Assembly: GCA_032622095.1 (NCBI GenBank)
Contig: CP136068.1
Coordinates: forward strand, 187,729,309-187,793,308
Source: Siphonodentalium dalli
Lineage: Eukaryota; Mollusca; Scaphopoda; Gadilida; Siphonodentaliidae
Direction of reading: 5' to 3'
DNA length: 64,000 nucleotides
Shown here: piece by piece, positions 58,919-64,000 of the stretch
Numbering within the stretch: the first letter of the stretch is position 1
Layout of the letters: every line of letters starts with the position of its first letter
The notes under the pieces: model-generated
Told to the model about the DNA's origin: nothing
The model's database searches: none
What the model saw: only the letters and a program-made list of their open reading frames with translations
Position numbers and translations under genes: made by a program

Positions 58919-59470
58919 TTAACCCTTTACCCAACAAACCGGCCAAATCCGGCCAAATAAAGCTTCAACAGCCTAAAATATCTTCGGTCTGTCTCAATAG
59001 AACCATACAAATATGGATATCATTGGAACCGGCTCCTTGACCACATTGTGATAGTTACAGTTATGCCCTGTGTCAATGCATTATTTTATATATGCGAGTC
59101 GACCATAGGTCGCATATATAAGAGAATGCATTGGCCTAACAATTTTTCATCATTTGTTATTATTTTTTACAATTTTACTAATTTTTTCAAATATTCGTTA
59201 ACAGACTTATTTTGTAGGTTTAGTGCCAGGGAATCTTACGTTTTTCATGGGCATCAAAATTATTACTATGAATACTTGGTGATAGTTTTGAGTTATATCA
59301 TGCCCCTAAGGTTTTATCCAGTTTGTTTTTAAATTTGCTATAGCATGCTTAGGCATAACCAAAAAAAATTCAACCCAAAAAAATCTAAAAAAAATAAACA
59401 AATTTAGGGACGATTTTACAGACCGTAAATTAGGGCCGATGAGATCGGCCCCTGGCACTGAAAGGGTTAA
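58919..59470. mobile_element. Chimeric TTAA MITE (family A left, family B right)
   Basis: The left end is TTAACCCTTTACCCAACAAA with the family A body. The right end is the family B inverse (GGCACTGAAAGGGTTAA) with the family B body (TAGTGCCAGGGAATCTTACG, AATTAGGGCCGATGAGATC). The switch lies in the shared hairpin (about 59070-59130), whose arm is shortened here. TTAA is present at both edges. Confidence 0.8.
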
Positions 59471-59526
59471 GGATATTGATTTATTAAAAAGGCACAAAGC
59501 TATAGTTTTTTTCATGTGACATACAA

Positions 59527-59683
59527 GATCTTCAACTCGTTATGTTGGGATATAAGATTTTATGAAACTCGTTTCATAAATTTGATTCACAACTCATCTA
59601 CGACTCATTGTGAATGAAATATATCAAACTCGTTTCATAAAATCTTATATCCCAACATAACTCATTGCAGATCCTCTATATAT
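59527..59683. repeat. ~157-bp inverted repeat
   Basis: GATCTTCAACTCGTTATGTT, GGGATATAAGATTTTATGAA and ACTCGTTTCATAAATTTGAT pair with the inverse on the right. A short duplication of the right end (ATATCCCAACATAACTCATT, GCAGATCCTCTATATA) follows to about 59737. Confidence 0.8.
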
Positions 59684-59915
59684 AGGGGAGATCACTCTAT
59701 ATATCCCAACATAACTCATTGCAGATCCTCTATATAGATCTGTTGTGAATAAATTCTAGTTTAATTCACAATAAGTTGTATGGTTGTCATATTTGCACAT
59801 ATAGAAGTCATGTGAGTTTGGCCGAGGTTGTCACATTCAAATGTTATGCCATCATTAAGTGGCGGTAAATTAATTGTTCAAAATTATAACGCAATATATT
59901 ACATGTATGTAGTCT

Positions 59916-60305
59916 TTAACCCTTTACCCCAACAGAACCGGCCAACTGGCCAAATAGCTTCACTCCTATATATCTGCGAGTCGTCCATAGGAAGCCTAGC
60001 ATATATAAGAGAATGCATTGGACCCTCCTTACCACATTTAAATTATAACAGTTATGCCATAGTGCCAATGCATTCTCTTATATATGCGAGGCGTCTCTTA
60101 TATATGCGAGGCGACCTATGGTCGACTCGCATATATAAGAGAATGCATTGGCACATGGCATAACTGTAACTATCACAATGTGGTCAAGGAGCCGGTTCCA
60201 ATGATATCCATATTTGTATGGTTCTATTGAGACAGACCGAAGATATTTTAGGCTGTTGAAGCTTTATTTGGCCAGTTTTGGCCGGTTTGTTGGGTAAAGG
60301 GTTAA
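59916..60305 (-). mobile_element. TTAA hairpin MITE, family A, inverted and rearranged
   Basis: The ends TTAACCCTTTACCCCAACAG and the inverse GTTTGTTGGGTAAAGGGTT are kept, with TTAA at both edges. The first hairpin is degraded (about 59962-60020). In the second, a 20-bp GTCTCTTATATATGCGAGGC arm piece is duplicated at about 60085-60110. Confidence 0.8.
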
Positions 60306-60665
60306 TAGGCTGTGATTGCTTGGATTTTGCGCAGAATAACAAACAAACAATCCAAAATGATTTTAGTGAGATAGCCTTAATAAATATCTGTATGCTAAGA
60401 ATGAGTAAAATGGAAGTGGGGCTGTGACATCATGATCTTATAAATATGAACATGCCGTAATTAGCGGGAGTTTTGAATTACGCGATGTGATATCATTCTT
60501 TGAGCGTAACTAAGAAATGAGGTGTTTTATCGCACCATGGTTGATATGCTGAATATATTAACGGCCCGATTTGTTGTGGGCTTCCACTCCCTTAAAACCA
60601 TCTACCCTGAAGTTTTTTTCAAGGTTTTAAATTTTTCTGATAACCTGGGAGGCTGGTATGGGACA
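60306..60665. other. No feature recognised
   Basis: Unassigned. The short open frame at 60522-60704 runs into the adjacent MITE and is not a gene. Confidence 0.45.
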
Positions 60666-61102
60666 TTAAAGGGGTACTGTACGCCAAATGTTGTTGTTGG
60701 TTGAACCAAATAAAAGTTTTATTATAGGCATACTAGTCCCATATAATCATTTAAGTTATTGTATCATCGCTAGTCAGTGAGTGGCTTGAGTGTTCTCCCC
60801 GTATCATCATAATATTTTAAGCGATCGTGTGTGCGATCGGTTTAAAATCCAGTATCCCTCAATTACTGTTTTTGATTACGGTAATTCGTAATTTAATTGA
60901 CGCCATTTTATGGCTCCAGTCATAAATTCAATTTATATCAAATTATTAACTTTTAAATTATTAAATTTTAAGATAGCCTATTAACCTGAGCGTTTACAGA
61001 ATACATCTTCGACTCAAATTACTTATGTTTCTATATATTATCGATATTAGATCGTTGTTGTCACCGGAAATTTAATGAAAATGGCGTACAGTACCCCTTT
61101 AA
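60666..61102. mobile_element. TTAA MITE, family E, copy 2
   Basis: TTAAAGGGGTACTGTACGCC at the left and the inverse GGCGTACAGTACCCCTTTAA at the right define a 437-bp element. The internal sequence matches 16957-17548 in inverse orientation but is shorter. Confidence 0.88.
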
Positions 61103-61303
61103 CATATCATTATAGATACCCAGTGTCTCTTAACACAATCTTCAAACACATCTCTTATATAAATTCTTAACACTTCCATATCAAGAACCAAATCATACAA
61201 CAAGCAATCAAATACAACTGCGAGAAATCTCAACTGCCAAGCAACAAAAAGATCTACTTTAAATATGAATATCCTAAGAAATGGTTGACAAGCCACCAGT
61301 ACA

Positions 61304-61520
61304 TACAGTAATGCCCTAAATAATCGACTCATTAACCACAACAGAATTATGGGTAATTTTTCAGGATTTAGACGGAAATATTGATTGTTGCCATTCATTG
61401 GAAAGCTCTCACTGAGAGCTTTCCGATGAATGGCAACAAGCCATATTTCCGCCTAAATCCTGAAAAATTACCCATAATTCTGCTGTGGTTAAGGAGTCGA
61501 TTATTTAAGGCATTACTGTA
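61304..61520. mobile_element. 217-bp near-perfect palindrome, copy 2
   Basis: TACAGTAATGCCCTAAATAA at the left and its inverse at the right. The arms match the element at 57186 with a few changes, the left arm being more mutated (GATTGTTGCC for GGCTTGTTGCC). Confidence 0.85.
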
Positions 61521-62158
61521 CTTCGCAAGTAACTAATAATAGCAAGAATAATAAACAAGCACCAGAGGCAAATTACCCATTGAAAATGACAACAATGTTC
61601 AATGTTAATGGATTAGTAGACTTTGAGCTCAAAATGCGGCCAACCTACTAGCAATAAGGCCAAAATTAATATATTGTTTGTTTGTCCACACCCCTACCCA
61701 AAAATGTTCAGGTGGGTAGGTAGGTAGGGATTTTTTTTTTTTTTTTGCAAGGTGGAATGGCATACTAAGGGTCCCCTCCATCAATATTAATAAATAGTCA
61801 GGGGATTATTATAAATTTGATAACAAATTAAAAATTTAATAGTTGGAAAAACACAAGAACAATAAATAATTATGCTGTTCAGTCACAGTTGCTGGAGTTT
61901 CTGACCGAAAATGAGCTTCTCAAACAACATACGACTACTAAAAAAAAAAAATTTAATTAAAAAATATTTGGAATTTTTTTTTTAGCGATCTGAATAAAAG
62001 AATTTCCAGTCGGGCGTTAAAATCGAGTCGGTCGTGGGGGAGGACAAACAAATACCTTTTTAATTATGGCCTAATTATGATGTTTATAAATTTAAATGTA
62101 TTATATGAATATACGGTGACTAAGGGTCAGAGTGACTCATTCGGCCAATACATGATGA
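61521..62158. other. No feature recognised
   Basis: AT-rich with homopolymer runs. There is a short GTAGGTAGGTAGG run near 61714. Confidence 0.45.
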
Positions 62159-62330
62159 TGATGATATGCGCATCTCCCATAGGAAGCCTGGCCCATGCAT
62201 ATATAAGAGAATACATTGGCCTAACAATATTTACCTTGATCTTGTAAGCCAGTGCATTCTCTTGTATATGCGAGGCTCACTATGGGGGACTCGGACATAT
62301 AAGAGAATGCACTGGCACAGGATTTTAATG
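62159..62330. mobile_element. Variant hairpin-module element
   Basis: CATCTCCCATAGGAAGCCTG, AGAGAATACATTGGCCTAAC, then AAGCCAGTGCATTCTCTTGT and AGAGAATGCACTGGCACAGG form two imperfect hairpins. It is a single unit of the type arrayed at 55570-56160. Confidence 0.75.
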
Positions 62331-62363
62331 CTGCACCAGCTCAGCCCCCATCATGAAAGGGTT

Positions 62364-62488
62364 AACCACAGATCATTCATTGAGAGCTTTCCGATGAATG
62401 GCAACAAGCCATATTTCCGACAAAATCCTGAAAAATTACCCATAATTCTGCTGTGGTTAAGGAGTTGATTATTTAGGGCATTACTGTA
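62364..62488. mobile_element. Half copy of the 218-bp palindrome
   Basis: It holds the centre and right arm only (GAGAGCTTTCCGATGAATGG to AGGGCATTACTGTA), preceded by a GGTTAACCACAGATC remnant of the left arm. With one arm lost it can no longer fold. Confidence 0.8.
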
Positions 62489-62525
62489 CTCCATTGTGTT
62501 CTGGGCATACATGTGTTCTGGGCAT

Positions 62526-63087
62526 TTTTTATTTTTTTTCCTCCCGTGGTTTGGGGGGGGGGGGGGGGCTAGGCCCGGGATGGTCGAAAGGGCCAAAAGG
62601 CCCTTTCCTTCACCCCTCATGATTTTGCCATTTATTTAGAACAAAACTAAAAAAAAAAGAGCATTTTATGTTGTTAGATTATTATCTTTTTTTCTTCGGG
62701 TGCTGTTTTTCCGAAGACGATTGTGGAGATGGTGGGGTCGTCTGTGAATCCTGGTAGGCTCTGCATTGCGCTAAAGCTGGATCCGCCTGTGCTTGCATTC
62801 TGTCAATTCTGGCATTTGTTTTTGATGTTTGGCCAGGAGCAGGGGGTGTTGGTTCCTGCTCCTCTTCCGCGATGCAGTCGGGGGACACCGGAGGTCTCGG
62901 TGTCGGTGGATTGTAGTCCTCCGCTGCATCCGGGTCAGGAGACGGTGGTAAAGGTGGCAAAGTCTCCATCCGTACAACAAAGTTGGCGGCAGGGACAGCC
63001 GGGGTGACGTCGGCGACCCTCTCGTTTACGCTGTTGGTGTTGGTAGCCGACGCATCGACAGTGGGCTGTTGTTCTTGCACAGAGGTA
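62526..63087 (-). mobile_element. 5'-truncated retrocopy with poly(A) and 10-bp target duplication
   Basis: The insert is flanked by TTCTGGGCAT at 62516-62525 and at 63088-63097, an exact 10-bp duplication. On the minus strand it ends in an A-rich tail (T-rich on plus, 62526-62539) and carries AATAAA at 62636-62631. Internally it has an open frame with a stop at 62682-62684. Together these are the marks of reverse-transcribed mRNA or a truncated non-LTR element. AATAAA to tail is ~92 bases, longer than usual, and a G run (62553-62568) lies between. Confidence 0.65.
62682..63087 (-). pseudogene. Proline-rich C-terminal coding fragment in the retrocopy
   Basis: The frame is open from the insertion edge to a TAA pair at 62684-62679. 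It encodes about 134 residues with no in-frame ATG until a Met about 37 residues after the GTG at 63080. The product is rich in Pro, Ser, Thr, Gln and Glu (PLPPSPDPDAAEDYNPPTPR, EEEQEPTPPAPGQTSK) and ends in the basic PKKKR, which resembles a nuclear localisation signal. GC content is well above its surroundings, consistent with transferred coding sequence. It is truncated at its N-terminus by the insertion. I do not recognise the parent gene; it could be the C-terminus of a host protein or of a retroelement protein. Confidence 0.5.
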
Positions 63088-63098
63088 TTCTGGGCATC

Positions 63099-63474
63099 CT
63101 AGTGTATGTACATATATATAGGGGACTGGTAATTTACACAGAGAGCTTACTCCACATGTATCCTGATGTATGTAAATAGGGGACTGGTAATTTACACACA
63201 GGCTACAGATTAGTGATGCTCAGAGAATTAACAACCCACCAGCAATTAAATCTTTGAAAGGCCATATTTAATATCATTTCACTTAACATTTCGGAGTTGT
63301 TAGCTTTAATAACCATAACAACCTCCATTGATAAGTTGGTAAAATGGCCTCTCCCTCACACCAATTATACAGAAATGTAGAATACATGGTAAAATGGCTT
63401 CTCCCTCACACCAATTATACAGAAATGTAGAATACATGCATCCTGAAGTGTGCAATATTGAATTTCCCAATATC
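63099..63474 (+). repeat. Two short tandem duplications
   Basis: TGTATGTA...AGGGGACTGGTAATTTACAC occurs twice (about 63102-63197). GGTAAAATGGCCTCTCCCTC with ACACCAATTATACAGAAATG occurs twice at ~51-bp spacing (about 63339-63437). No gene. Confidence 0.8.
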
Positions 63475-63726
63475 AAGCCTTGAAATAGGGTGTCTGTCAT
63501 TTGCAGAATGAGGTCCCCAGAGGGTGAATTTAGTGATGCTACCCCGCATAGCGGGCTAGCATCACCAAATTCACCCTCTGGGAACCTCATTCTGCTGAAG
63601 TGTAAGCAGAATGAGGTCCCCAGAGGGTGAATTTGGTGATGCTAGCCCGCTATGCGGGGTAGCATCACTAAATTCACCCTCTGGGGACCTCATTCTGCAA
63701 ATGACAGACACCCTATTTCAAGGCTT
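63475..63726. mobile_element. 252-bp double-hairpin foldback element, copy 2
   Basis: Same length and layout as 52562-52813, from AAGCCTTGAAATAGGGTGTC to the inverse. The two inner quasi-palindromes around CCGCATAGCGGGCTAGC are nearly intact. Differences from copy 1 are few. Confidence 0.88.
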
Positions 63727-63835
63727 GCTCAATATCTGTTTTCTTCCCTGACAGGCCTAAAAATTATGGTGCCGGACATTGGTATATCCTTCATACATGA
63801 ATACAAGAAACCACACCCCCTCCATTCTCCATATG

Positions 63836-64000
63836 TTTTAGGGTTAGGGTTAGTATAGAGTTAGGGTCAGGGTCATGGTCAGGACTAGGGTTAGTGTTAG
63901 GGTTAGGGTTAGGGTTAGGGTCAGGGCTGGGGTTAGGGTTAGGGTTAGGATTAGGGTTAGTGTTAGAGTTATGGTCAGGGTTAGGGTTAGGGTTAGGGCT
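63836..64000 (+). repeat. Degenerate TTAGGG (telomere-type) repeats
   Basis: TTAGGG, with variants TCAGGG, TTAGTG and TTAGAG, repeats to the end of the window. The degeneracy and the position next to ordinary repeats suggest subtelomeric or interstitial telomeric sequence. What lies beyond 64000 is not visible. Confidence 0.9.

Overview
This is a repeat-dominated stretch of a eukaryotic nuclear genome, most likely a marine invertebrate animal. The evidence is low-GC intergenic DNA, interspersed short inverted-repeat transposons (MITEs) of several TTAA- and TA-target families, long minisatellites, degenerate TTAGGG repeats at the right edge and one 100-N assembly gap. Some interspersed elements (direct-repeat core, then a GACA/GACG run, then a short palindromic end) resemble repeats common in mollusc and other lophotrochozoan genomes. 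I cannot name the species. No bacterial gene organisation, tRNA, rRNA or CRISPR array was seen.

Layout. 1-3.2 kb: old ~0.45 kb repeats, a 45-bp tandem array and a TTG microsatellite. 3.2-4.6 kb: a solo TTAA hairpin element and a TA-flanked MITE. 4.6-12.7 kb: an ~8 kb minisatellite with a 21-bp unit that stays open in long frames on both strands. 14.5-23 kb: nested MITEs, including a foldback element packed with GATATC-centred palindromes and a duplicated locus in which a 29-bp unit grew from one copy to about 22. 24.7-31.3 kb: a 24-bp minisatellite and a 22/29-bp minisatellite, the latter split by two inserted elements. 34.4-34.7 kb: the best protein-coding candidate, a first exon resembling the start of a SWIM zinc-finger protein. 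38.5-43.2 kb: a ~160-bp tandem array and a 30-bp minisatellite. 43.4-55.2 kb: two copies of a ~2 kb interspersed element, hAT-like MITEs with 8-bp target duplications, TTAA MITEs and the gap. 55-62.5 kb: many hairpin elements. 62.5-63.1 kb: an apparent 5'-truncated retrocopy with a proline-rich open frame. 63.8-64 kb: degenerate telomere-type repeats.

No operon or gene network is visible. The common theme is palindromic DNA: at least six unrelated element families are built from near-perfect hairpins, several as a hairpin of hairpins. One hairpin module is shared between different TTAA element families, including an apparent chimera. All family assignments come from reading terminal repeats and target duplications by eye; no search or alignment was run.
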